Source: an uncultured Clostridia bacterium
Lineage (GTDB): Bacteria > Bacillota > Clostridia > Monoglobales > Monoglobaceae
Direction: 5' to 3'
Assembly (NCBI GenBank): GCA_910580105.1
Contig: CAJTWN010000015.1
Location: forward strand, 1 to 31,453
Length of the DNA stretch: 31,453 bases
Below are positions 14,737 to 22,143 of this stretch, piece after piece. Made by a program: the position numbers and the translations under genes. Each line of letters starts with the position of its first letter. Position 1 is the first letter of the stretch. The notes under the pieces are model-generated. The model saw nothing but the letters and a program-made list of their open reading frames with translations, made no database searches and was not told where the DNA came from.

Positions 14737-14792
14737 AAACGTAAATTGCTTTTTGATATATAATTCATGAAAAAAGTATCAAACGTAAATTG
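14737..14792 (+). promoter_or_regulatory. Direct repeats, candidate XRE operators
   Basis: AAACGTAAATTG occurs at 14737-14748 and exactly again at 14781-14792, 44 bp apart, about four helical turns. The first copy overlaps the expected transcription start and the second lies in the leader. The core AAACGT also occurs twice before cassette gene A. Binding by the neighbouring XRE protein is inferred. Confidence 0.55.
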
Positions 14793-14819
14793 TATCACAA
14801 GCACAAAGGAGGAAAAGGA

Positions 14820-15143
14820 ATGGATATGAAAGAATTGTACAAAAGGATACAGCTGAACAACATGGGGAACTATATATTGTACGGAGAGGAAGGATGTAAG
14901 GGGGAGACAAAAAAGAGTTATAGCCAGCGGCTGAGGGAAGCGGAAGCAGAGACGAGGAGCTTTTTGGAAGAATACATAAAGGAGCCGAAGGAGCAGGATA
15001 GGGCGGCGGAAGATTATTATCAGCAGTTGGAAGAATACATAGAGATATACTTTGAGATAGGGCTGCTGCTGGGGGGAAAGATGTGCAGAGAAATAAGTGA
15101 GAAGCAGGAGGAACTTAAGGAGATGCTGAACCTGGAAAGATAG
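14820..15143 (+). CDS. Cassette protein of unknown function, copy B
   Basis: A 107-residue protein nearly identical to that at 6459-6782; only the last part (ending EELKEMLNLER instead of GELKEMMEGEK) differs. AAAGGAGG lies 7 bp before the ATG. It is rich in Glu and Lys, probably all-helical, with two Cys. It is the first gene of an operon of three: 3 bp separate it from the first RHH gene. The company of an XRE regulator and two RHH proteins suggests a role in regulation or maintenance of a mobile cassette, not metabolism. I do not recognise a function; a distant DUF6809-like layout is possible. Confidence 0.87.
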   Translation: MDMKELYKRIQLNNMGNYILYGEEGCKGETKKSYSQRLREAEAETRSFLEEYIKEPKEQDRAAEDYYQQLEEYIEIYFEIGLLLGGKMCREISEKQEELKEMLNLER

Positions 15144-15146
15144 AAA

Positions 15147-15350
15147 ATGGGCAGGAAGAAAGAGGAGAAGAAAAATAAAATAAAATATACCATGCGGCTG
15201 GAAAAGGAGGTATATGAAAAACTGCGGAAATTGGCGAGGGAAGAGAGGAGAAGTATGAATCAGGAAGTGATATATATCATGAAAGCGTGTGTGAGGAGGT
15301 ATGAAAAGAAGAAAGGAGAAATCAGAGAGGAAGAGCAGAAGGAGAGGTAA
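15147..15350 (+). CDS. Arc-like ribbon-helix-helix DNA-binding protein
   Basis: A 67-residue basic protein. After a Lys-rich arm, KYTMRLEKEVYEKLRKLARE fits the beta-strand and helix 1 of Arc/MetJ-type folds, and RRSMNQEVIYIMKACVRRYE fits the turn and helix 2 with the typical S-x-N-x-E pattern. These proteins bind DNA as dimers through the strand. It begins 3 bp after cassette gene B's stop with no strong ribosome binding site, so it is probably translationally coupled. It stands directly before a second RHH gene. Confidence 0.85.
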   Translation: MGRKKEEKKNKIKYTMRLEKEVYEKLRKLAREERRSMNQEVIYIMKACVRRYEKKKGEIREEEQKER

Positions 15351-15677
15351 ATGGAGGAGATAAAAAAATACACATTGCTGGTGGATAGAGAAATATACGA
15401 AAAATTCAAATACATAGCAGAAAAGGCCATGCGTTCAGGGAACAAAGAGATGGAAGTAGTGATCGAACACTATATCAAACAATACGAGGCAAGAAACGGA
15501 GAACTGAAAACAGAGACAGAGGCAGAGGCGGCGGCAGAGACAGAGGCAGAGGCGGCGGCAGAGGCAGAGGCAGAGGCGGCGGCAGAGGCAGAGACGGCGG
15601 CAGAGACAGAGACGGAGACAGAGACGAAGACAGGGGAAGAGGAAGAAAGAGAAGATGAGGGAAAGGAAGAAAGATAA
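15351..15677 (+). CDS. Ribbon-helix-helix protein with long Glu/Ala/Thr tail
   Basis: A 108-residue protein starting right at the previous stop (TAA-ATG), with GGAGAGG upstream. Residues 1-47 resemble the preceding RHH protein (KKYTLLVDREIYEKFKYIAE, then a helix ending HYIKQYEARNG), though the turn lacks the S-x-N-x-E signature. Residues 54-108 are a low-complexity tail in which 48 of 55 residues are Glu, Ala or Thr, encoded by purine-rich GCAGAG/GCGGCG repeats. The tail should be strongly acidic and either helical or disordered; DNA mimicry, dimer masking or partner binding are possibilities. Repeat-encoded length variation is likely between strains. Confidence 0.82.
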   Translation: MEEIKKYTLLVDREIYEKFKYIAEKAMRSGNKEMEVVIEHYIKQYEARNGELKTETEAEAAAETEAEAAAEAEAEAAAEAETAAETETETETKTGEEEEREDEGKEER

Positions 15678-15856
15678 GCAATGGTCCGTTGTACAGTGGG
15701 TGGATATAGTTTTTTTTGTCTGTTCCGATTGAACCGCAGATGAACAAATAAACTTTTAAAATAATTGGCTGGATTTTTTTTATTTTGTTGGGAACTTTTT
15801 CTTTATTTATTATGTCTATCTAAATAAAGTGTGTTTTATAAGGAGGGTATGAAAAA

Positions 15857-17956
15857 ATGAAGAAAAAAAGAGTGTTGGCAGCAGTAACGGCCGCTGCAGT
15901 TTTGGCGATGCCGTTTGTGGGCGTTTCCGCAGAGGAAACAGAAGAAAATTATTGGTTTTTGCAGGGTTATGAGGACGGAGAGCTTCATTTGGAGCGGACG
16001 TTGACACGGGCGGAGTTTGCAAAAATGATAGCAGAGGCTTTCCAATTGCAGGAAACGGAGGAAAAGCCCTTTGTGGATTTGGATGCGGCCCATTGGAGCT
16101 ATCCCTATGTCATGAAGGTGGTAAAAGCCGGCGCAATCCACGGGTTTGAAGACGGCTCCTTCCGGCCGGAGGAAAAGATCACCCTCGAACAGGCGGCAAA
16201 AATCACCAGCGGACTGGTAAAAAACACCTGGAACTTGCAGCTGGCCAAAGGGGTTGCGACAGCCATTGAGTTTGGGTTGATGGATGGTATACAGGCTTTG
16301 ATCGGTGATGAGATTACCCGTGGCGATGCGGCCAAAATGATTGCAAGAGCGTTGGAAGTCAAAGCGGAAACCGGCAATGCGTGGGCTGGAAATATGGGAT
16401 CCGGCAGTTCCGGGGGCGGCAGCGCGCCTGCCGGGGCGATAGATAAATCAGAGGGGACGCTTGGATTCGAAGTCGACGGGAACCGGGAGTATCATTCAGG
16501 AAATGAGGAAGAAGCATCCGAAGCCCTGGGCGGCAGTGTCGGACGGCCTCCGGTGGTGCATGATGCGGAAGAATATGCGGCAGAAGAAGAAAATATATTT
16601 AAAGATGTCAAAACATCGCCGCTGTCTACCTTTTCAATTGACACCGATACGGCGTCTTACAGCAACATGCGGCGCTTCATCCTTTCGGGGCAGTTTCCGC
16701 CGAAGGGTTCTATACGCACAGAAGAGCTGATCAATTATTTTGACTATGATTATCCCCTTCCCAAAGCGGGGGAAGTATTCGGGGTTTCCGCAGAGGTAGG
16801 CAAATGCCCGTGGAACGAAGAAAATAATCTTGTTAAAATTGCAGTACAGGGCGAGGAGATGTCAAAAGAAGAACGTTTGCCCAGCAATCTGGTCTTTTTG
16901 GTTGATGTTTCCGGGTCGATGTACAGCAGCAACAAACTGCCGCTGGTAAAGAAAGCATTAAAAATGCTGGTGGACACCCTGGATGAACGGGATTATATTT
17001 CCGTTGTTATCTATGCAAACGGGGTTGAGGTGGTACTGGACAGCACAAATGCTTCGGAAAAAGAGAAAATATACACTGCCATTGACAGTCTTTCTGCAAG
17101 CGGCGGAACCAATGGCGGCGACGGCTTGAAGATGGCCTATAGGCAGGCGGAAAAGAACCTGCTGGAAGGCAATAACCGGGTCATCATTTGTTCGGACGGA
17201 GATTTCAATATTGGAATCACTTCACAGAATCAGGTGAAGAGTCTGATCCAGCAGGAGAAGGAGCGCGGTATTTTCATTACGGCCCTTGGATTTGGCATGT
17301 ATAATTACAAAGACACGACGATGGAAACCATTGCGGATAAGGGCAACGGGAATTATGCCTACATAGACAATTTGAAAGAGGCGAAAAAGGTGCTGGTGGA
17401 TGAAATGACCCAGACCCTTTACACCATTGCAAAGGATGTTAAAATTCAGGTTGAATTTAATCCGGAAAAGGTGAAGTCTTATCGTTTGATTGGCTATGAA
17501 AACCGGATGCTCCAGACCGAAGATTTTGCCAATGACCAAAAAGATGCAGGGGAACTTGGGGCCGGTGCAAATGTGACGGCGCTCTATGAAATCGTGCCTG
17601 CGGATGGCGCGGCAAAGAATGAAACCCGTTATACAGAGACGACCACCACCGGCAGCGATGAACTGCTTTGCGTCAATGTACGCTATAAAGAACCCGGCGA
17701 AGAGGAAAGCAAGCTGGTTACTTATCCGGTTCAGGCGAAAGCCGAAAATGCGGTCAGTGCGGATTTCCATTTTGTTTCGGCATTGGCTGAGCTGGGGATG
17801 CTGCTGAATACATCGGAGTATGCGGGGGATGCAACGCTGGCATCGGTGATGGAGCTGGCACAGAAGGGCCGCGGCGCGGATGTATATGGTTTGAAGAACG
17901 AGTGCATTCAGCTGGTGGATTTGCTTCGGTATATTCGTTCTGAGAACGGGAAGTAG
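15857..17956 (+). CDS. SLH-anchored von Willebrand factor A protein (YfbK-like)
   Basis: A 699-residue exported protein. Signal peptide (about 1-25), then SLH-like repeats (about 35-175: LTRAEFAKMIAEAF, AGAIHGFEDGSFRPEEKITL, GDEITRGDAAKMIARAL), a Gly/Ser linker, and a YfbK-type region. The vWA_N-like part has PLSTFSIDTDTASYSNMRRF and RTEELINYFDYDYP. The vWA domain has an intact metal-ion-dependent adhesion site, D350-V-S352-G-S354 in FLVDVSGSM, plus TNGGDGL and CSDGDFN. A C-terminal DUF3520-like part follows. Such domains mediate protein binding; the SLH part would place it on the wall. AAGGAGG lies just upstream. It is monocistronic, ending in a strong terminator. Confidence 0.92.
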   Translation: MKKKRVLAAVTAAAVLAMPFVGVSAEETEENYWFLQGYEDGELHLERTLTRAEFAKMIAEAFQLQETEEKPFVDLDAAHWSYPYVMKVVKAGAIHGFEDGSFRPEEKITLEQAAKITSGLVKNTWNLQLAKGVATAIEFGLMDGIQALIGDEITRGDAAKMIARALEVKAETGNAWAGNMGSGSSGGGSAPAGAIDKSEGTLGFEVDGNREYHSGNEEEASEALGGSVGRPPVVHDAEEYAAEEENIFKDVKTSPLSTFSIDTDTASYSNMRRFILSGQFPPKGSIRTEELINYFDYDYPLPKAGEVFGVSAEVGKCPWNEENNLVKIAVQGEEMSKEERLPSNLVFLVDVSGSMYSSNKLPLVKKALKMLVDTLDERDYISVVIYANGVEVVLDSTNASEKEKIYTAIDSLSASGGTNGGDGLKMAYRQAEKNLLEGNNRVIICSDGDFNIGITSQNQVKSLIQQEKERGIFITALGFGMYNYKDTTMETIADKGNGNYAYIDNLKEAKKVLVDEMTQTLYTIAKDVKIQVEFNPEKVKSYRLIGYENRMLQTEDFANDQKDAGELGAGANVTALYEIVPADGAAKNETRYTETTTTGSDELLCVNVRYKEPGEEESKLVTYPVQAKAENAVSADFHFVSALAELGMLLNTSEYAGDATLASVMELAQKGRGADVYGLKNECIQLVDLLRYIRSENGK

Positions 17957-18011
17957 AGAGATGGAAAAGGACTTTGTCAGAAGGGGCCTTTTATAAATCA
18001 TGAGATATAGA

Positions 18012-18056
18012 AAAAGGATAAAAATGTGTGCTTCACATTTTTATCCTTTTTATTTT
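18012..18056 (+). terminator. Strong bidirectional intrinsic terminator
   Basis: A 17-bp perfect stem, AAAAGGATAAAAATGTG (18012-18028) with its complement at 18034-18050, loop TGCTT, then TATTTTTT. It separates the SLH/vWA gene from the hydrogenase operon. Confidence 0.92.
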
Positions 18057-18140
18057 TTGGAAAGTAAAACCCAAAAATAAATCCTTTGTGGAATAATTTT
18101 CCACAGATGGCTGTCTTATGAAGTCTTTTTTCAGAGGAAC

Positions 18141-18214
18141 TTGCTGAATGAAGAGAAAAATTTGTATAATAGTCATAAAATTCTATTGTAAAAAAATCTG
18201 GAATGTGTTATATT
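18141..18214 (+). promoter_or_regulatory. Two candidate promoters of the hydrogenase operon
   Basis: P1: TTGCTG (18141-18146), 18 bp, TATAAT (18165-18170). P2: TTGTAA (18186-18191), 17 bp, TATATT (18209-18214) with extended -10 TG (18206-18207). P2 has the same boxes as the toxin promoter at 7632. Either would give a leader of 140-190 nt before the first gene. Confidence 0.6.
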
Positions 18215-18230
18215 TGTATTAAAATATGCA

Positions 18231-18368
18231 ATGATGATCAAATGGGTATGGCCCTTTATGGCAGCGGATTTGCTGATGACTGGTGAAAGGCCCGTTTTTA
18301 TTATCATGCAAAGGGGAAGAGACAAATCCCATAGAAAGCTCGTGAGAGAAAAGGAGAGGCTTGTATGA
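18231..18368 (+). other. Structured leader with attenuator-like hairpin and small open frame
   Basis: GGCC-C-TTT (18250-18257) can pair with AAAGGCC (18286-18292), enclosing CAGC/GCTG, and is followed by CGTTTTTATT, resembling an attenuator. A 45-codon frame starting ATG at 18231 (MMIKWVWPFMAADLL...) crosses the hairpin and ends in TGA overlapping the ATG of the first operon gene (ATGA). It has no ribosome binding site but lies about 9 nt after the P2 start, so near-leaderless translation is conceivable. I do not call it a gene. Confidence 0.35.
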
Positions 18369-18727
18369 AACTATCTGATGTGAAAAATATTTTGGAGGCA
18401 ACCGTTTATGCGGGGGAAGATATGCTGGATATGGAAGTCCGCTCGGCATGCGGCAGCGATTTGATGAGCGACGTCCTTGCATTTGCCAAGGATCATGCGA
18501 TGCTGCTTACCGGACTCCAGAATCTGCAGGTGATCCGGACGGCGGAAATGATGGATATTGAAGCTGTTGTATTTGTCCGCGGAAAGGTGCCGGGCGAGGA
18601 CGCAGTAAAACTGGCAGAGGCAAAGGGAATTGTGCTGATGACAACGGAATTCCCTATGTTTGTGGCCTGCGGAATGCTGTACAGCAATGGATTATCGGGC
18701 GGAAAGGCGGGGGTCTCCCTTGGATAA
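18365..18727 (+). CDS. DRTGG-domain protein, first gene of hydrogenase operon
   Basis: A 120-residue single-domain protein of the DRTGG type, with LSDVKNILEATVYAGEDML at the start and the ending VFVRGKVPGEDAVKLAEAKG...PMFVACGMLY. The family is a putative ligand-binding fold also found in HPr kinase and phosphotransacetylase relatives; here it is stand-alone. AAGGAGAGG lies 7-8 bp before the ATG. It heads a tightly packed operon and overlaps the following ATPase gene by about 8 bp. A second DRTGG protein is encoded at 20459. Such pairs accompany [FeFe]-hydrogenase clusters in Clostridia; the biochemical role is not known to me. Confidence 0.85.
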   Translation: MKLSDVKNILEATVYAGEDMLDMEVRSACGSDLMSDVLAFAKDHAMLLTGLQNLQVIRTAEMMDIEAVVFVRGKVPGEDAVKLAEAKGIVLMTTEFPMFVACGMLYSNGLSGGKAGVSLG

Positions 18728-19145
18728 TGAAATGGTATTTCACTATATGGTGGACGGTGATGATTTTACCCTTGCGGGGGAGACCTCCAGCAAAGTGAAA
18801 AAACGCCTGAAACAGCTGGGACTTCCGCCGGAGGTTATCCGGAAAGTTGCAATTGCCATGTACGAAGCAGAGATCAATATGGTGATCCATGCCAATGGAG
18901 GCACCATTGACGTAGCCGTATCTCCGGAACGGATCCACATTGTTTTCGCGGATACCGGTCCCGGAATCCCCGATGTGGAGAAGGCGATGCAGGAGGGATA
19001 TTCCACAGCCAGCAATGAGGTGCGCGAGCTGGGGTTTGGAGCAGGTATGGGCCTGCCCAATATAAAGAACTGTTCAGATGAAATGAAGATTGATACCGTT
19101 GTGGGCAAAGGTACAACGATAGAACTGACAATCTATGTCACATAG
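18720..19145 (+). CDS. Anti-sigma-factor-like ATP-binding protein (HATPase_c)
   Basis: A protein of about 141 residues with the GHKL ATP-binding fold as in SpoIIAB/RsbW. Visible motifs: N box EAEINMVIHANGG, G1 DTGPGIPDVEKAM, G2 GFGAGMGLPNIK and G3 GKGTTIEL. RsbW-type kinases phosphorylate an anti-anti-sigma partner and bind sigma factors. No such partner is adjacent; the DRTGG, PHP and HsfB-like neighbours may supply the signalling counterpart. The start is uncertain: TTG at 18720 overlaps the previous gene and has AGGCGGGGG upstream, while ATG at 18732 lacks a clear ribosome binding site. Confidence 0.85.
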   Translation: MDNEMVFHYMVDGDDFTLAGETSSKVKKRLKQLGLPPEVIRKVAIAMYEAEINMVIHANGGTIDVAVSPERIHIVFADTGPGIPDVEKAMQEGYSTASNEVRELGFGAGMGLPNIKNCSDEMKIDTVVGKGTTIELTIYVT

Positions 19146-19158
19146 CGGAGGTGGGGAA

Positions 19159-20469
19159 ATGGAAAAGGAACGATATTGGCATTCCGTGACACTTGAACGG
19201 GATACCTGCAAAGGATGTACCAATTGTTTGAAACCTTGTCCGACACAGGCCATTCGTGTGCAGAACGGTAAAGCGAAAATATTGAAAGAGCGCTGCATTG
19301 ACTGCGGCGAGTGCATCCGTGTCTGTCCGTATCATGCAAAGAAGGCGGTGACGGATCAATTTGATATATTGAAAAAATACCGGTACACAGTGGCTTTGGT
19401 GGCGCCGGCTTTTTACGGCCAGTTTTCCAAGACAGAGGATCGTGACCTGATTTTAACCGCGCTGACCTTGCTGGGGTTTGACGATGTTTATGAGGTTGCG
19501 CGCGGCGCACAGGAGATCAGCAAAAAGACCCGTGCGTTATTGGCGGAGGGGCATCTGACAACACCGGTGATTTCCTCTGCCTGTCCGGCTGTGAGCAAGC
19601 TGATTGCGGTGCGCTTTCCCAATTTAATAGAAAATATTATCCCTCTGCGTTCTCCGATGGAGGTTTCGGCGGAGGCGGCAAAGGGGGAAGCGGTGGAGAA
19701 AACCGGACTTGCACCGGAAGAAATCGGCATTATCTTTATCAGTCCTTGTCCGGCAAAGGTGACTGCGGTCAAGGATGGGGTGACGGTAAAGCATTCCTAT
19801 GTGGACGGTGTGATTTCTTTTAAAGATACCTATCTGCGATTGGCGCAGAAAATTGGGAATATAGAAAATATAAAGAAGCTCAGCCGGAGCGGCAGCCTTG
19901 GCATCCGCTGGGCAACCAGCGGCGGCGAGGCGGAAGGAAGCGGCGCAGAACGCAAAATTTCTGTTGACGGAATACATAATGTCATTAAAGTTTTAGAGGA
20001 TATAGAGGACGACAAACTTTCGGATATTCTCTATGTAGAGGCGCTTGCCTGTCCGGGCGGCTGTGTGGGCGGTCCGCTGACGGCAGAAAATAACTTTGTG
20101 GCCCGGTCGAGAATCGAGCGGCTTTGCAAAGCCATCGAAAAAGAGGCAGAGGGGGATTTTCCGGATGCGGTTGACCGGATGTGGGATCATCCGCCCCAAT
20201 ACCGTCCGGTGATGAAGCTCAGTGATGACGTCCGAAAGGCCATGCAGATGGCGATTGCGCTTGAGGAAATTGAAGAGCGGCTTCCGGGTCTTGACTGCGG
20301 TTCCTGCGGCTCGCCCTGCTGCCGGGCTTTGGCGGAGGATATTGTGCGTGGTTATGCAAAGGAAAGCGATTGTATTTTTGTTATGCGTGAACGGCTGAAA
20401 GAATTGCTCGGCCGTGTGGCGGAAACAAAAAGTTCAGCAGAACAGGAGGAAGACAAAGGTGAAAGTTGA
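19159..20469 (+). CDS. [FeFe]-hydrogenase-domain iron-sulfur protein, HsfB-like (possible H2/redox sensor)
   Basis: A 436-residue protein. Two N-terminal [4Fe-4S] motifs (CKGCTNCLKPCP, CIDCGECIRVCP, about 13-60) are followed by a hydrogenase large-subunit-like domain (about 75-320). The H-cluster regions are divergent: L1 reads SSACP (C142), L2 reads ISPCPAK, L3 reads EALACPGGCVGGP. The four cluster cysteines are thus present, but the Cys normally next to the L1 ligand is Ala, as reported for sensory hydrogenases. The C-terminus has a further cluster motif, LDCGSCGSPCCRALAEDI. It likely senses H2 or redox state. GGAGGTGGGG precedes the ATG. It overlaps the next gene by 11 bp. Confidence 0.87.
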   Translation: MEKERYWHSVTLERDTCKGCTNCLKPCPTQAIRVQNGKAKILKERCIDCGECIRVCPYHAKKAVTDQFDILKKYRYTVALVAPAFYGQFSKTEDRDLILTALTLLGFDDVYEVARGAQEISKKTRALLAEGHLTTPVISSACPAVSKLIAVRFPNLIENIIPLRSPMEVSAEAAKGEAVEKTGLAPEEIGIIFISPCPAKVTAVKDGVTVKHSYVDGVISFKDTYLRLAQKIGNIENIKKLSRSGSLGIRWATSGGEAEGSGAERKISVDGIHNVIKVLEDIEDDKLSDILYVEALACPGGCVGGPLTAENNFVARSRIERLCKAIEKEAEGDFPDAVDRMWDHPPQYRPVMKLSDDVRKAMQMAIALEEIEERLPGLDCGSCGSPCCRALAEDIVRGYAKESDCIFVMRERLKELLGRVAETKSSAEQEEDKGES

Positions 20470-20791
20470 GGAACTCATAAGGGAACTGAAACTCGGTTTG
20501 GCGGCAGGCAGCGACGGTGTTCACCGGGAAATTGCCGGATGCTATATTGGTGATTTGATGAGTATGGCGATGGCAAAGGTGGAAGAGGGATTTGTTTGGA
20601 TAACGATACAGACGAACCTGAATGTTGTTGCTGTGGCTGCCCTTGCGGATGCAGCCTGCGTGATTCTTGCGGACGGATGTCTGCCGGATCCGGATATGGC
20701 AAAACGGGCGGAAATGGAGGAGATTCCGATTCTGACGACAGAAAAGAGCGCCTACGAGACAGCAAAAGCGCTGGCGGCGCTGGGGCTGTGA
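20459..20791 (+). CDS. Second DRTGG-domain protein
   Basis: A 110-residue protein beginning at GTG (20459) with AGGAGG 8 bp upstream, inside the end of the hsfB-like gene. VEELIRELKLGLAAGSDG, IGDLMSMAMAKVEEGFVWIT and EEIPILTTEKSAYETAKALA match stand-alone DRTGG proteins. It differs clearly from the first DRTGG protein of the operon, so this is not a recent duplication. It ends in GTGA, overlapping the PHP gene by 4 bp, which implies coupled translation. Role unknown; probably ligand binding in the hydrogenase regulatory set. Confidence 0.85.
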   Translation: MKVEELIRELKLGLAAGSDGVHREIAGCYIGDLMSMAMAKVEEGFVWITIQTNLNVVAVAALADAACVILADGCLPDPDMAKRAEMEEIPILTTEKSAYETAKALAALGL

Positions 20792-21492
20792 GGGTATATT
20801 ATGACCTCCATATCCATACGGCCCTTTCCCCATGCGGCGATGCGGATATGACCCCCAACAATATTGTCAATATGGCAATACTGAAGGGGTTGGACGTAAT
20901 TGCTGTGACAGACCATAACAGCTGCGGCAACGTACGGGCGGTGACTGCGGCGGCAGGGGAACGGCTGTTGGTGGTGCCGGGAATGGAGGTTGAAACGGCA
21001 GAAGAAATTCATGTGGTTTGTTATTTCCCAACTGTCGAAGCCGTGGAGCAGATGGGGAAAATTGTCGCTGCGCACCAGCTGCCGGTGAAGAACAAGGCGG
21101 AGATTTTTGGACAGCAGCTTTATTTGGATGCTGAAGACCGGATATGCGGTGAGGAAGAGATTTTATTGGTCAATGCGACAACATTGGATATTTATACCCT
21201 TGTCAAAGAGGTGAAAAACTGCGGCGGGGTGGCGGTGCCGGCTCATATTGACCGGGATAGCTTCAGTGTTTTGGCGAATCTCGGTACGGTGCCGGAGGAC
21301 TTGGGCGTCTCGGCCCTTGAGATTACACAAAAGAATGTGGCGAACCTGAGAGAGAATTATAAGGAATATGTGATTCTCACAAATTCAGATGCCCACTATT
21401 TGTGGGATATTGCAGAGGCTGAACACTACTTGGACATATCAGACAAAAACACACAAGAAATTTTGGATATATTAACGAAAGTAAATTTATAA
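20788..21492 (+). CDS. PHP-domain phosphoesterase
   Basis: A 234-residue protein of the PHP superfamily. Metal-binding motifs are visible: DLHIHTALSPCGD near the N-terminus, VTDHNS, PGMEVETAEEIHVVCYF, PAHIDRDSF and TNSDAHYLWDI. PHP proteins hydrolyse phosphoesters with a trinuclear metal centre; here a nucleotide or phosphoprotein is a possible substrate. The GTG start at 20788 overlaps the previous stop (GTGA). Neighbours (HsfB-like protein, anti-sigma-like ATPase) suggest it acts in signal termination, but this is inference. Confidence 0.9.
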   Translation: MRVYYDLHIHTALSPCGDADMTPNNIVNMAILKGLDVIAVTDHNSCGNVRAVTAAAGERLLVVPGMEVETAEEIHVVCYFPTVEAVEQMGKIVAAHQLPVKNKAEIFGQQLYLDAEDRICGEEEILLVNATTLDIYTLVKEVKNCGGVAVPAHIDRDSFSVLANLGTVPEDLGVSALEITQKNVANLRENYKEYVILTNSDAHYLWDIAEAEHYLDISDKNTQEILDILTKVNL

Positions 21493-21518
21493 ATTAAGTG
21501 GAATTTTGTTGTAAATGG

Positions 21519-21527
21519 TGATATAAT
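21519..21527 (+). promoter_or_regulatory. Possible internal promoter for the structural hydrogenase genes
   Basis: An extended -10 element, TG-A-TATAAT (21519-21527), lies in the 124-bp gap between the PHP gene and hydC, with no good -35 box. The gap is the largest in the operon, so the structural genes may have their own transcription start. Confidence 0.45.
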
Positions 21528-21616
21528 TATTATTGCTGTGGGTATGAATAATTGATATATCCATGGGAAAATGGTGGAAAATTACCAGTTGAAATAACAT
21601 AGGAGGTTATTGACAG

Positions 21617-22105
21617 ATGAAGCATAGTGCAGTTCCGTTTATGGGAACCAAAGAACAGGAAGCACAGCTTAAGGCTGTGATTGATGCGCACAGGGGTGAA
21701 AAAGGAGCGACAATTCCTGTTTTGCATAAGGCGCAGGAGATTTACGGGTATCTTCCCATTGAGGTGCAGGAGATGATTTCAGAGGGATTGGATGTCCCAC
21801 TGGCAGAGATTTACGGAATCGTAACATTTTATGCACAGTTTTCTTTGAACCCAAGAGGCCAGTATCAGATAGGCGTATGTCTCGGAACGGCCTGTTATGT
21901 AAAAGGTTCGGGAGATATTTTGGAAAAGGTTAAGGAAATTTTGGGAATTGATGTTGGCGAGTGTACACCAGACGGAAAATTTTCCGTTGACGCCACCAGA
22001 TGTATCGGCGCCTGTGGTCTGGCCCCGGTTATGACCATCAATGACGACGTATATGGACGTTTGGTGGTTGATGACGTGGCAGATATTCTTAAAAAATATC
22101 AATAG
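21617..22105 (+). CDS. hydC: NuoE-like [2Fe-2S] subunit of NAD-linked [FeFe] hydrogenase
   Basis: A 162-residue thioredoxin-like [2Fe-2S] protein. The N-terminal helical part (VLHKAQEIYGYLPIEVQEMI) and the four cluster cysteines in GVCLGTACYVKG and ATRCIGACGLAPVM match NuoE and HydC. In trimeric hydrogenases it relays electrons between the flavin subunit and the catalytic subunit. AGGAGGT lies 9 bp before the ATG. It is separated from its partners hydB and hydA by an ATPase gene and a ferredoxin gene. Confidence 0.94.
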   Translation: MKHSAVPFMGTKEQEAQLKAVIDAHRGEKGATIPVLHKAQEIYGYLPIEVQEMISEGLDVPLAEIYGIVTFYAQFSLNPRGQYQIGVCLGTACYVKGSGDILEKVKEILGIDVGECTPDGKFSVDATRCIGACGLAPVMTINDDVYGRLVVDDVADILKKYQ

Positions 22106-22143
22106 GAGTTTATATCAGATAAGGTAAAGGGAGAGGGCTTAAG

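Noticed and set aside
15475..15747. Minus-strand Pro/Leu-rich frame
   Set aside because: It is the complement of the Glu/Ala/Thr repeat tail and an artefact of low complexity.
18240..18300. Riboswitch of a known class (ZTP, fluoride, molybdenum cofactor) upstream of the hydrogenase operon
   Set aside because: Core consensus sequences of these classes are not present; only an attenuator-like stem can be supported.
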